Shown one piece after another: positions 1-12,026 of a stretch of DNA of 64,000 nucleotides. Position 1 is the stretch's first letter, and every line of letters starts with the position of its first letter. Position numbers and translations under genes: made by a program. The stretch comes from Umbilicaria muhlenbergii (lineage: Eukaryota; Ascomycota; Lecanoromycetes; Umbilicariales; Umbilicariaceae), in contig KK106981.1 in NCBI GenBank assembly GCA_000611775.1, forward strand, positions 1,128,162-1,192,161, given 5' to 3'. The notes under the pieces are model-generated. The model saw only the letters and a list, made by a program, of their open reading frames with translations. It did no database searches and was not told the DNA's origin.

Positions 1-923
1 ATCTCGTGAATGCCCTCCTTGTTGATCTTATCGGCAGCTTCGCGAACTTCCTGTGGTGCACCATCTGTACGACCAAATCCGGTCTCAATCAACTGCTCGC
101 AGTACTTGTCCAACAAATTGAACGTGTCCAAGTGAGAGCACGTCGAGATCTTAATTAACTCTGCAAAGCCATTCCTGATCTGTGCCGTTGGCAGGGTACG
201 GAGGAAGGTGAAGTCGAGGAAGGTGTGCATAGGAGCATGGTAGGCGCCAAGTCGGTTCTTGTAGTTTCCGTAGTTAACAGCGACCTTGATAGATACCGAA
301 GCGTCGATCAGGCCTATGACAGTAGTCGGGACTCGGATGAAGTTGGTGTTCCTGCGATAGGCCGCACAAGCGAACCTGTAATGAGAAAACGTCAGCAACT
401 ATATGCGTTTGGATTCAACATTTTAGGAGAATGATGGGAGAGTGCCTTGATATAATCTCTGGCTAAAGGCGAGCTTTTATTACCCAGCAACATCGGTGAC
501 GAGTCCACCGCCAACGACCAGAACGGGCTCCTGTCAAGGTCAGTGAATATGGATGTCGAAATATCAGGGCCAACAGGGTGGTTTTGCGAGTACCTTTCGG
601 TAGATGCCAAATTCCGTCATGGAGTCCACAATGCTCAAGAACGTGGGAATGGTCTTTGCCTTCTCGCCAATCTTGGTCTTGTGGACCTTGAGATCGAGGT
701 TGTAGTGTTTGAAGTACTTTTCGATCTGCTCGCCATACACATTGTAGACATTGAGATCCGTGACGGCCAAGACACGGTTCCAGCGCTTGTAGCATTCGGC
801 CAATTGAGGGTTCTCAATATTGAAGACACCGTCGAGAAAGGTAAAGTCGTATGATATCTTTTCATAGCCATCCACGTGGAAGCCATCCTTGGTCTCAGTG
901 ACAGTCGCTGTGAGGTCGGACAT
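1..923 (-). CDS. Sugar-phosphate cyclase, DDGS/EEVS type (3' part off the window)
   Basis: Partial gene with exons 923-594, 530-484 and 375-1 (continuing past the left edge). Both introns are short with GT...AG ends and the frame is kept. The protein opens [15 protein letters not shown] and contains GVFNIENP, the glycine-rich [16 protein letters not shown] segment, [19 protein letters not shown] and [18 protein letters not shown]. These belong to the dehydroquinate-synthase-like cyclases that act on sedoheptulose 7-phosphate. In fungi the usual member is desmethyl-4-deoxygadusol synthase, the first step to mycosporines; 2-epi-5-epi-valiolone synthase is the close alternative and I cannot separate the two without the missing C-terminus. 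The divergent O-methyltransferase 1.6 kb away would fit the second mycosporine step, which is inference. Family is secure, exact product less so. Confidence 0.85.
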
Positions 924-2518
924 GTTGAATATGAAGTGGGGTATCCAGGCGTTGAGAAAGATAGACGGGTGTAGAAAGTAGTAGTACTTGGGAATGGGAC
1001 TCAACTACCGATGCGGGACTACAAGAAAATATAAAGAATTCAGGAGGGCACGCAGAAAGAACCACGAGCACGGACGACACGTCAAAAAGGATTGCGGGAC
1101 AAGTCTATTGCGACATGTACTTCGGAGTAGATGATACCTTGATCCACCAGGAGATCTAGGCCGAGACCAAGAAAGACAAGCAAATGGGGCACCTTTGCAT
1201 CATCGCCATCCACATCTTCCAGCTTGCTTTCGGGCCAGAGGGATGGCCAGCACTGCCGCCGAAGTATGGGTCAGGTAGGTAGCGACGGCGCACAACACTA
1301 AATGATGTGCAGGCCACAGTCGACGAGCCTTGTCGTGGCACTAATCGGCACTAATCGGGTCTAGGGATGGTTCGAAAGGCGGACAGCGCTCCGAAAATGC
1401 AGTGCGTGCGGGTAACCGCACGAGCACCGGCACCGGCGGTAGGTTCCCATTCTCGTTCGTTCTCGTGGTACAACATAGGCGAGAAGAAGGCAAGAAGTTA
1501 GTGGAGGAACGGGTGGGTGCTTTACATCACCACCGATGGTGGATATGGATGTGGGACGTTAGTATTGCGTTGTGGGTTAGCAGCAAAGGCTGCGATGTCC
1601 AAAGTAGGGAAGCCTTCGAGCTTCCACTCTTAGCGCCAGATCTACGGGTAAGGTTAGATTAGGTTCTTTTGACATATGCGCAGTTTGGCGGGGGGAAGGC
1701 GCCCGTCCTACTCGTACCACGCGTCCAGTGCCTGCCGTGCCTGCCTCGGCCCTCACACAGCACGTCATCCAGCGATGCCCTGTTTGTCCCTCATTAATAT
1801 CGATAGGCTCGACCGATGCCGCACCATACCCCTACATTACCTCACATGTGCATGGAACCAAATGTCACACATGCCTTACATTGCATTAACATCAACGCAT
1901 GAACACCTTACCCAATTCGCATGACCATCACGGTCAAACATCCTTGCAAAGTCGCAATCGATTTGTCCCCGATATTGTAAAATCCGTGCGGCCAGCCATG
2001 GCAAGTCTCGATCCCAGAGAGATGACCTCAGGATGCCGAAGGTAAAAGATGTTTGTTTTTGCTCAGCCTGGGGCCAAGACGCTGGCGCCGCTGTTGTTGG
2101 GAAACACTGGAAGGTAGCGCAATTGAGTTTTCGAATTGCTAAGCCCTATGAGGTTAAGTGAGGGGCAAAGATCAATCGATTAGATTGGCTTTGATGCTAT
2201 CCAAACTCCACCGCCCCACCATAATATAGTACTGTACGTATGAGGTAGTGGTAGTCTTGATTGCGGCCTAGCACCCGGCCAGCTCACCGCTCTCCCGTTT
2301 TTCAGATCGTTCAGTAGGGCCCACTATTCTCGACGCTCCACATAGCTCAGCATTACAGTTGGAGCAGGAAGCCCGCCGCATACGGAGCTCGCTGTGTTGA
2401 CACTAAGGACTCTACGCTGCGCTCTAGTCGAAATTTGAAGGATTTGCCAACTCGGAGTCTCGCTGCCGTTATTGCTTCATCTCGCGTACACTCTTCGTAG
2501 GCCTTACTTGCTTGAGAA
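924..2518. other. Intergenic, between divergent cyclase and methyltransferase genes
   Basis: About 1.6 kb with no convincing coding sequence; the short open frames here lack family similarity and intron logic. It probably holds the promoters of both flanking genes, since they point away from each other. No repeat or RNA gene seen. Confidence 0.5.
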
Positions 2519-3526
2519 ATGCAACTGCCAGAAAAAACAATGGCACAAGTAGGAGGAAACTTGTTTGATAAACAGAAAGCATACGTTCCCGAGCCGGAAG
2601 GCGTTTTCGTGAGTTGAAACTTTAGATTCGAGGATTGGCGGCCGGAGTTGACTGGTTCGATAGTTTGACGACGGTCGAGAAATCGAACTGCTGCACTTTG
2701 TTTACTCGCACCCGTCGATAGCGGAGATAAGAGGCTCTCCAACTGGAGTGTTGAAAGCCATCGACGAGTATGGGCGAACCAAGAATTACCTTATGAACGT
2801 GGGGGACGACAAAGGAAAGATCGTGGCGGACCTAATAGCAGAAGTAAAGCCGGAAACAATGGTGGAGCTGGGAGGATACGTTGGATACTCGGCCTTGCTG
2901 TTTGGAGACGCCGTCCGAAAAGCAGGCGGAAAACGCTACTTCAGCCTGGAGCGTAATCCGGAGTTCGCTGCCGTGATCATGTCTTTGGCTGATCTCGCTG
3001 GCCTGAGTGACATCGTGAAGGTGGTAGTAGGGTCCAGCTCCGACGCTATCAAACGACTGCATGCCGCTGGAACGCTGAAACACATCGACTTGATGTTTCT
3101 GGATCATTACAAGCCAGCGTACACTTCGGATCTGAAACTGTGCGAGCATCTAGGGCTTGTGAAGCCTGGATCGGTTCTGGCCGCGGACAATGTTATCAAA
3201 CCTGGAAATCCTCCATACCTTGAATACGTTCGAAGTAGCGTGGAGCAGAAGCGAGAACGATACGAGAAGAGTGAGACAAACGGTACGGAAGCTTCTGGGT
3301 TTGCAGAGCGAACAAAGAACCAGTACCGGTCAAGAGAAGGAGAGGAGAAATTGAGCACAGAGATCAAAGGCAATCCGAACCTAATATATGAGAGCAAGCT
3401 TGTGAACAGTTTCGAGCCAACAGGTGTCCCGGTAAGTTCATGTCAAAAGCTGAGCTGAGAATGCATACTGACACGAATTAGGATGGAATTGAGATAACAA
3501 GATGCGTAGGGGAAGAAAAGTGGTGA
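2519..3526 (+). CDS. Catechol-type O-methyltransferase
   Basis: Three exons, 2519-2608, 2664-3431 and 3482-3526, giving 300 residues. The start was placed at 2519 because exon 1 supplies the family N-terminus (FDKQKAYVPEPEGVF) and joins in frame to FDDGREIELL; an internal GTG at 2748 is not the start. The SAM-binding segment is MVELGGYVGYSALLFG, followed by the acidic FSLERNPEFAAV strand and the metal-site region LMFLDHYKPAY and AADNVIKPGNPPY. This is the soluble Mg-dependent class that methylates catechols and enediols. The C-terminus ends DGIEITRCVGEEKW as in fungal homologues. Next to a DDGS-type cyclase it could methylate deoxygadusol in a mycosporine pathway, but the family is widespread, so this link is inference. 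Confidence 0.9.
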
Positions 3527-4461
3527 ACTCAGTACGGAAACGAAAGGAACGATACTTTCAATGTCGGGTATGGGATTGAGAGACAGTACTCTTTTCTTTT
3601 TGACTCTCTATCTACTGTCTCAGATGCAGTATGGGGCATCTAGAAGGGCTCGAGACGACCCCAACAAACGCATTGTCATGGGAGCATCGAACTGGACAGG
3701 CACAAGAAACAAACTAATCATCATTACCAGCCAGGAACGCTTTCGATGAATTATCACAGTTGATAAATTTTGAGACTCTGGGAATGAAGAATGTAGAGAT
3801 TCGTGGCTTCAACATATTGATACGGTAAATTGGTTCAGTAACTGCTGGGCCTTGCAGGGAGGACTGCCACCTTTTGTATCCCTGCATCTGACGATTGTAG
3901 AGAGTGGAAGCATCTGCATTACTGGATCTTGGGGGGAGGTTCAGAAATGAGATGACTAGTTTACCAGATCGATGGACACAAGGTGTTAACGAAACGGAAA
4001 GTGTGAGGTAGATGCGAGACGTCCAAGGGAGAGAGACTGAATGGAGCATCGCGGCCCACCAAGCCTTCCAACGGTCAGGCAGCTTGATGCCACATGCATG
4101 TCCGTGTTTCGTTCTGTGTCTGTTTCGCCGGACATTGTAGTAGATGCATCATTCATGTGGGGTTGTATCCGCGATGGTCATTCGGATGAGCAAAGTTGCT
4201 GAGGAGTCTCGAGGCCTGCCTCAGCCCTAAAGTTCGGCAGAAGCAAGCCCGGCACCGAGTAACGTCACATACGGCGCTTCCCCATCAAACCTAAACTTTC
4301 TCACTTTCTCCCCAATGGCGGCAGAACGTTCCCTTTCACATATCTGCTACGGCGACAAATCAATTGCTTTCCTCGATCCAGGATAGACCAGCTTTCACTG
4401 AATCTGACAGGTATCCTTCCAGATCGCCCTTCCACCTCTCTGCTCACAAGATTGCAGAACA
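3527..4461. other. Intergenic
   Basis: About 0.9 kb without a supported gene. The stretch just before 4462 is pyrimidine-rich, as in many fungal 5' leaders, and probably belongs to the promoter of the oxidoreductase gene downstream. Nothing else seen. Confidence 0.5.
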
Positions 4462-5728
4462 ATGACTTCCAAATCCTACAACGTGGCCATTATTGGTTAC
4501 GGCCTCTCCGCCAAAGTCTTCCACATCCCCTTGATCGTAGCCGTACCCGAATTCAAACTCTACGCCATCGTCCAACGAAGCCCCAAACCAAACGATGATG
4601 CGGAGAAAGAACATCCCGGCGTGAAGGGCTTCAGGTCCAGTGAAGAGATGGTCAAAGATCCGCAAGTGGATGTGGTGGTGGTGTCGAGTACGCCAAGCAG
4701 CCACTTCGACTTGACGAAAATGGCCTTGGAGCATGGGAAGCATGGTCGGGGCGCAGAAACTTGATGCAAAGGCCGAATGCTGACTTGGGTTTAGTGGTGG
4801 TGGAGAAGCCGTTCACGCCTACGCATAAAGAGGCGGACGAGCTGATCGCAATCGCGCAGAAACACCAGCGACTAATCACGATCTACCAAAGTAGGGCTCT
4901 GCTTCTGAGAGCGCCAGTATTGTTACTTATATACAATTAGACCGACGATGGGACTCCGACTTTCTAACCCTCTCCGAATTGATCAAAAACAACAAGCTCG
5001 GCCGTATCACCGAATTTGAAACGCACTTCGACCGTCATAGCCCTAAGATAAGCCCAGGTCGCGAATGGAAGATAAAAGACATCGGTGGGACGGCGGAGTA
5101 TGACCTAGGAACACATCTCACAGATCAGGTGGTGACCCTGTTTGGTATGCCCAAGAGAATCACAGCTTTTATCGGAGCGCAACGAGAGGGTAGACCGGTC
5201 ACCGATGAGGATTCGTGTACGATATTGTTGCATTACGAAGGGATGATGGCTACAGTAAAGGCTTCGGTGATAAGTCCGGAAGTACAACAGTTGAGGTACT
5301 GGGTTCGAGGAGATAAAGGGAGCTTCAAGAAGGTAATAGTTCTTCCTCCGGCAAATGGAACGTCGTCTTACACGCTTAGTTCCATCTAGATGTTCAGGAG
5401 GACCAACTGAAAGCGGGGAAGAGGCCCGGTGATGTTGGCTTTGGAGTGGAATCAGAGGATAGGCACGGTACGTACTGATTGAACCAAAACCATGGATCTC
5501 ATTTGATTCTTCGCAGGTACTTTGACAACAATCAAGGATGGTAAACTATCCAGCGAGACTTGCCCAACAGTCGACCCTGTGACATACACTGCCTTCTATA
5601 CCGGCTTTGCCAAGGCTCTTGCGGGTCAAGGTGAGGTTCCAGTGAAGGCGGAGGAGGCCAGTGCTGTTATTCGATTGATCGAGCTAGCGCGGGAGAGTTC
5701 GCAGACCGGGAGGACTTTGGATGTATAG
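4462..5728 (+). CDS. Gfo/Idh/MocA-family oxidoreductase
   Basis: Five exons: 4462-4744, 4795-4890, 4941-5332, 5380-5467, 5517-5728, giving 356 residues. The N-terminal Rossmann fold shows NVAIIGYGLSAKVFHIPLI, then VDVVVVSSTPSSHFD and VVVEKPFTPT with the lysine typical of the family active site. The C-terminal half has GREWKIKDIGGTAEYDLGTHLTDQ, the GGxxxDxGxHxxD signature that binds substrate. Such enzymes are NAD(P)-dependent and act on sugars, inositols or related polyols; yeast and bacterial relatives are often of unknown substrate. The first donor (GTCGGG) is weak, but it is the only join I found that keeps the frame between GKH and VVEKPF. No metabolic partner is evident among the neighbours. 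Confidence 0.88.
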
Positions 5729-5849
5729 ATCAAATCTACGTATATGGTTCTTAAAGGCACCTCGAGCGTTGTAAAGAGTGGTTTTAAATGTAAATAACTT
5801 TAACATCTCCCCCTAGATATGCTGTTTAGAGGCCCCTCCGAACTCTGCT

Positions 5850-7300
5850 TTAAGATAAGTAACTATCTGAGGATCCCGAGGATACACTATCCAAAGGTTT
5901 ATTTGAGAACATCCGAGAGGTCGCGAGTTGAATTGGATGTAACACTGAGAGGACCTTCCTTAAAACAAATAAGCTGTTAAAGCTCATTGGGGAACATGAG
6001 TAAGAGCTAGAGCGCAGGATATCCCGCCGTGCACCCGCCATCTCATCGCATCCTGAGTACAACAAGATGAAATGAGACAAGTTACTAAGCTGCCAAGACG
6101 CACTGAGGAGCTTGATTCAGAGCTGCAAAAGCAGGCTCTCCCGCTGTGCACCCGACATCTCCTCCCATGCCAAGTACAAAGAGACGAAATGGCGCAAGAT
6201 CCTGCAGTTGAAGTCTGACCCAGATGACCGCAAACCGATGTGGATGGAAAGAACCGTAAAAGAAGTCGACTTGAAAGGCCCCTTGCCTCCGGCCCATAGC
6301 GCTCCCATACGCACGGCATCAGAGCCCGACCTCTGTGACCTCATCTTTTCTCTTGCAGCAAGTCAACCACTGCAGCGCGGGCTGGCATGACCTCATCCGT
6401 GGCAGCGTGACTGGCCCTAATGATTGGAAGCACATCGCGGTCTATCAGAGTCTGATGATAGAATAGGGTCGATCTGGCCTGGTTGGAGCCGGCATTGCGC
6501 AAGTGGGTGATAAGATCGATGGATGGCCATGTAGGAGGATCGCCATGATCAAAGACAAGACGTATTGGCTCCTCCATGTCTGTTGTATCCTCCATGTCAA
6601 CCACAATCACCATAGCTTTTTCACGCCTTGAAACAGACTCATAGTAGATCTATTTTATGCTTTCCCGATAACTCTTCCCATCCACAGTCTCAAGCTCCTG
6701 CAGATCCTCGTTGGCAACCTGACTTTTGTCGAGTGACTTTAGCTACGTAGCCGAGTAGCAATTAGCGCCACCTTAGTTCAGGACAAGCAGGGTCAAATTG
6801 GGGTGGTCCAATAACTCAGTTGATTGGTGTCTATTTGACTAAGAAAGCCTGCGGCGAAATGTTTAAAAAACAGTTTGTGTATCGCACTGGCTATTGATTG
6901 TAAGTATTAGGTTTATGCAAGTTGAGGTCAGTATTATGCCTACCTTTTGCTGTTCTGGTAGTAATGATTTCTGACCCTCGAGAAGCTTTAGCCATTGTGC
7001 AATGATGTGAAGCTGTTCCGTCCATCTCTTGACCGACTGCAACTTTACTTGATCCTGAATGAAACGAAATTCGAGCAAGGCACAATCTAGGATAAGTCTT
7101 CTTGCCATAGTGAAACTCCAGGTCAGTGGCTGGGCGGGACACCATGTCCCGAAAGATCGCTCATAAGCTCGTCGCCGTCGTCGGTGACCATGCGGGAGTC
7201 CTCCTGGGCTCTGTCACCGAAGGCGTTGTCACTTGGCCCTGGTGTAGTAGTGGAGTGAACGGTCGTGGCGGTGAAAGGAGGGCCTTATGTATATAAACAT
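5850..7300 (-). pseudogene. Decayed gene with an internal 117-bp duplication
   Basis: The minus strand holds several protein-like stretches in shifting frames: about 7290-7140 (acidic, DDGDELMSDLSGHG), 7110-6945 (MARRLILDCALLEFRFIQDQ, then KLLEGQKSLLPEQQ, ending at a good GTAGGC donor), about 6890-6800 (HKLFFKHFAAGFLSQID), 6640-6341 (EEPIRLVFDHGDPPTWPSID) and 6344-5850. Stops and frame changes interrupt them, too many for normal introns. Two segments, 6138-6198 and 6021-6081, are near copies 117 bases apart in the same frame, reading LRHFVSLYLAWEEMSGAQR and LSHFILLYSGCDEMAGARR. I do not recognise the family. It is likely a dead fungal protein gene, but a living gene with unusual introns is not excluded. 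Confidence 0.45.
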
Positions 7301-8254
7301 TGAAAAGATGTATTGAAAGACTAGAAAATAAATTAATTCAAGGGAGAGGCAGGAGCGCCTATATAATAGTGCAAGTGATGTGTAAAGAAGATGAAGAGTC
7401 AAGTGGGAGACCGTGGGTTATATAAGCATAAATAAAGAAATTCACTGCAGTTTGCAAACAGAGCAGGATTCAAAGTTCATTCCCTTGAACCTAGTGAAGC
7501 AAGGGTTAAGAAAAGGTGAATATTCAGTCAACAAGTGCGGAGCTTCTTTTGATGAAGCAAGGGCTCAGGAAAGATGAATATTCCGCCTCCAAAAGAACAT
7601 GTATGGAGGTTGTTTGAACATGTAATGAAGCACGCTGAGCGCATTTCACTTGTGAGAAAGAAGGATGAGGGGATTTGTAAAGGCAAGAGCAGGGCCGAAG
7701 AAACAAACTCATAGCCTCTCTTTGTATTGAGATCCTCCCGCGGATTAAAGATCATGATAGCAGTGACCATAAGGCACTTGCTTCGGTCTTCCTGTGCAGC
7801 CGAGGCCAGTGCGACAAGTAGATTGGTAAATCGGACCTAGTTTTGCGGCGTGAATGGCGTTTCACTTACCACTTCACAAGCTTACTGCCCTCTCTGCGCT
7901 GAATTCGTGCTTCTCGGGTCCCTGGTATTCATTGCACGTGAAGAGCTCAATGACGTCGCTCCGACGCTGTACTTTGCGGGCATCGAGCAGGTAACCGAGA
8001 CTTGATTTGAGTTTTCTATTGGTATCAAAATATGCTTCTAGCAAGCGCCTTTACTAAAAGACCATGATCCATCGCCAGCATGCCTATCATAGTCATCAAA
8101 CGAAAGACCGCGAATGTTCCACGACATACTGAAGAAACCTCCCAATGCCTTCTCCCTGCCTCCATTTTATTGCCAGAAACCGCCTCGCCCAGTCCCACGC
8201 TTGGCGGCGGTAGCATCCGACGTCAGATTTGTTATACCGAGTCCCTCCAATCCT
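7301..8254. other. Intergenic with a short direct repeat
   Basis: No supported gene. A short imperfect direct repeat of about 33 bases is seen at 7493-7527 and 7553-7588 (gaagcaaggg followed by a purine-rich stretch and atgaatatt or gtgaatatt). The last part lies downstream of the ARB1 stop codon and is its 3' flank. Confidence 0.4.
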
Positions 8255-10272
8255 CTAGACCTGACCCATCGTAACCATTTTCTTCCGCAAGTAATTCTTA
8301 TACTCTCCGATCGAGCCATCCCATCGCCTAATAGTCTTGTTTTCGCAGACCATGATGTCCTTGGCAATTTTGTCGAGCAACCTAGGGATCAAGTCAGCAA
8401 GCATATTCTTCCCTCTGAGCATCAAGTGATCACAAACCTGAAGTCGTGCGAGACAACGACTACACCACCACTGAACGCATTGATAGCGTCCGCCAAGGAG
8501 TCAATTGTTGGGATATCCAAACCGTTAGTCGGCTCGTCCAACAACAGCATGTTCGGACCGTCAATGGCCAGCAAGGCAAAGACAATTCTGCTTTTCTGAC
8601 CCTCGGACAGTGTGCCCATCAACGCGGTCTGTGACTCTCCGGAAAGGCCGTATCTACCTAGCTGCTGTCGCCAGTACTGATAATCCTGGCTTTTGTCGGC
8701 GTACTTGTCCCGCACAAAGTCCAGTGCCGACTTGGTGAGGTCGAGTTGCTCTGCGGAGTGCTGGCTGTACATTCCAAGCTTAAGATGCGTGTGGCGCGAG
8801 ACGACCCCGCCGGTTGGCGAGAGTTTACCTGTCATTAAGCGGAGGAGAGTAGATTTGCCGACACCATTGGGCCCCACAAGCGCGGTTCTGGAATCCATAT
8901 CGACACCAAGGTCAAGGTTCTCGTAAAGGTTGTCCTTGGCGTTACCCGAGTAAGAGAATGTCACATCGTCGAAAGAGAGAACTGGTGGAGGGAGTTTCTC
9001 CACATCTGCGAAGCGGAAAGTGAACACACGATCCTGAGCCACGGGTTGGATAAAACCATCTGCTTCCATCTTGTCCAGGATCTTTTGCCTCGACTTTGCT
9101 TGTCGCACCAAGTTGGCGTATGTACCTGCTGATGCGATGAACTTCTTGATGTGAGAAATCTCTTCCTGTTGCTTAGCATAAGCCTTCATTTGGTTCGTCT
9201 CCTGCTCCGAGCGAGTCTTTATGTACGAGTCGTAGTTACCACCGTAGTAGATAAGCTTCTGCATGCGCATGTCGATCATGTTCGTGCAAACACCGTTGAG
9301 GAAATCCATACTGTGGGATACGAGAATGAGCGTTCGATCCCACTTCTTTAGGTATTCTTCCAGCCACACACAAGCCTCCAGATCCAAATGGGCAGTGGGA
9401 TCGTCGAGGAGTAGTAAGGAAGGCTTCACGAATAATGCTTTCGCTAGTGCAACACGCATACGCCAACCACCAGACATATCCTTCGTTTGTTTGTGGATGG
9501 TTTTCTTATTGAAGCCGAGACCAGTCAAAATAAGAGATGCTCGAGTTGCGAATGTTGAAGGATCCATGGTTTCCATGCGCTAGAGAAAGTCAGTCACCGT
9601 TGTAGTCTCCCGCCAAAGCTTCCTTACCTCATATAGATCCTCCAAGATTGGGCTCTCTGGGCCATCCTTCTCCAGTATCTCCTCTGCAAGCTTGTCTAGA
9701 CGCTCCATCTCGTTCTCCGCTTCCTTAACGACCCACTCCAAAGCTCCAAGATCACTCGGTGGAGCACCCTCGTTCAATAGGTAAATGTCGATTTGGTCTG
9801 GTATGGGGTATTCTCGCTTGTCGATCGCTTTGAGGAGTGTAGACTTGCCACAACCGTTCTCTCCCAATAGACCATACCTTCGGCCGTAGTTAAGCTCCAA
9901 TGTGGTGTCTGTGATGAGGACCTTGCCGTGGAAGACGAGAGATACAGAGCTGATCTTTACGTCGCGGCTGGCAGCCAGTGATGCTAGAACTCCCGTGGTG
10001 ACCCGATCTGAGAGACCGTGCTTATCCATTTGATCCGTGAGCTTCTTGACCTCCACCGCTTTCTCTGCCGTTGTTGCTGGCTGTTCATCGTCGGGAAGAG
10101 CGTTACCGTCGCCGTCTAGCAAGGGCGGGGTGTCATCGCCGTTGACCGAGGATGCGGAAGAACCGGTTTTGGATGCTGCCTTAGAAGAGACTTTGGACGC
10201 TGCTGTCTTCTTCTTTTCCGTTCCGGCCTCAGCGCGCTTAGCCTGACGGGCAGCTTTCGATGCGGAAACCAT
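8255..10272 (-). CDS. ARB1: ABCF-type ATPase ARB1, ribosome biogenesis
   Basis: Exons 10272-9628, 9579-8438 and 8381-8255 encode 637 residues, the normal length. It is a soluble tandem ABC ATPase without membrane segments. The first ATPase domain has Walker [10 protein letters not shown], signature [10 protein letters not shown] and the family-specific [15 protein letters not shown]; the second has [23 protein letters not shown] and [11 protein letters not shown]. The Asp-Asp-Pro variant in the first Walker B region is what yeast ARB1 has, so it is not a defect. The stretch between the domains ([20 protein letters not shown]) matches the ARB1 linker. ARB1 (human ABCF2) shuttles between nucleus and cytoplasm and is needed for 40S and 60S maturation. 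The N-terminal 60 residues are Lys/Ala/Ser-rich and probably disordered. Housekeeping gene, high certainty. Confidence 0.97.
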
Positions 10273-11061
10273 GATGGCGACTGAACGATGCCAAAGAGGA
10301 GTGGATGAGTTGGAAGCGCTGGGAGTAGTCGCCGGTGAGGCTAAGCGTGTTTTCGTAACGCTTATCGAAGATTTTCACCTACTACAAGGCCAGAAGTCGC
10401 AGAGACAAGCGGGGATGAAAGATGGTATCACTGAGTGGCGGTAGTTATTGCCACAGTGATATCGCGATTCCAACGTCTCCGACGTGAAAGCAGAAATAGT
10501 GAAGACAAGTTACTCAGTTAAGAGCCTTGTCGGCTTGTGCGGTGCTCCTCAACTTTTTCGACGTCCGTGCTCTGCCACATTGGGTTAGTTCCAGACCACA
10601 GGCCTCAGCCCTACCAGCGCCTCGACACCAAGGTACTCCAATCGACATTTACAACGTTGTATGTTAGAGAGGTCCTTCAGGCCCACACGTAACGGCTGAA
10701 GGGAAATATAAAAGGAACAGGTGATATCTGGGTCTTGGTACTTCGAGATCAAGCGGACTCTCACTGGTGTCGAACAGGCCATTGGACGTCTCCTACGACT
10801 TCCGAGTTTATTGTACCGATTGGCGTGTGGATTAGGCTATCAGTACACGTTGAATTAGGTATCGAACAAATGGCGAACATGCTAATACATTGAAGTTGCC
10901 ACAATGCCGAATTCAGTTTGTTCGCACAAGACTCCTTGAGTGCTTCCCGTCCGTAACACCACCCGCTGTGCAAACTTAGAGCCAAATACTACCAACTCTA
11001 TTGACACCCGAACAGGCACCACTCCAGGCCCATTTCCATATCATCGGGGGCTCTGACAATA
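10273..11061. other. Intergenic
   Basis: About 0.8 kb between the ARB1 start and the end of the HPP gene. No open frame with family similarity, RNA gene or repeat was seen. The right third would hold the 3' UTR of the HPP gene and the left the ARB1 promoter. Confidence 0.45.
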
Positions 11062-12026
11062 TTAGTCCACTTGTGTTCGGCTGGTGCTTTGTGAGCTTGC
11101 ATCCTCGGATGAGGTCTGGCCTTCGCGCAACCTATCCCTAAGGACCTCCAAGACCCCTCTTTCCTCGGCTGCTAGGTAGGTATTCTCCGGAATGATAATC
11201 CGATCAGTTGTGATGATGATATCCTGTGACCGATTGTAGCCCTCGTCATGGCTCATCTTTCCATCCGTGGAGAATTTGCTGTCCTTTGGAGCAGCCTTTT
11301 CGATGTCACTCGATCGCCCTTTGTTCAGGTCTGCCGGTGTCCACCAATATATGGGCCATTGCCTCTGGATGTTGTTGATCATGAGAGCAGACACAGCGGT
11401 GAGAACGGAACTCAGAAGAACCAATGGTAGCAAGTACCAGCCGAGGTGCGATACGGTAGAGTCAACGGCTGCCAATAGGGCCGTTGCACCAGCAGGAGGG
11501 TGGATCGTCTTTGTCAGCACCATAACGGCAGAGGCTAGACCGACTGAGAAGGCACCGGCAAGCCATCGTAGTTGTTCAAAGTTCGAGTTCAGTTCAAAGA
11601 GCTTAGTGACGCAGACACCGACTAGAGCAGAAAGAAGGTGTCCGAGTATGGAGTTGCGAGGCTGTGCCAGCGGGCTTTCGATGGTGTTATATTCGAGAAT
11701 GGCAGCCGCGCCCTAGTCAGACGGTTAGCTGCATGTTCACCGGATCTTGAAAGTTCACGCACAAAACTGCCGATGATCAAAGGTGCTCCATGCGCGCGAA
11801 TTGAATCGGTCATAAACACGCCTTCGATGATGGCAACGCCACAGAAAGCCCCAATGAACGACCATGCTGCAATGATTACATTGCCTAGTTCTTTTCGCGG
11901 CTTTGCTCGGTAGCCCAGAAAATGTGATATAGGTGCAGGAAGTCTGTGTAATCGTGATCTGGGTATGAAGCGGTTTAGGTACTTGTCAATATCAATGTCA
12001 ACATCCTTGGCGGCCGGGACGTGCAT
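11062..12026 (-). CDS. HPP-family integral membrane protein
   Basis: Two exons, 12026-11763 and 11712-11062, give 304 residues. The protein has a run of hydrophobic segments (VIIAAWSFIGAFCGVAIIEG, LLSALVGVCVTKLF, WYLLPLVLLSSVLTAVSALM) and the diagnostic TIHPPAGATALL, with the His-Pro-Pro that names the family. HPP proteins have four or five membrane helices; plant plastid members transport nitrite, while fungal members are uncharacterised. The C-terminal 100 residues after IYWWTPADLN are hydrophilic, Ser/Asp/Glu-rich and likely cytosolic. The ATG at 12026 is the first in frame before the conserved HRLPAPISHFLGYR. Transport substrate unknown. Confidence 0.9.

Noticed and set aside
2748-2750. 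GTG at 2748 as start of the O-methyltransferase
   Set aside because: Conserved family sequence continues upstream in the same frame and through a good intron to an ATG at 2519.
8114-8599. 161-residue plus-strand open frame
   Set aside because: Antisense to the last two exons of ARB1, whose motifs and frame are certain.
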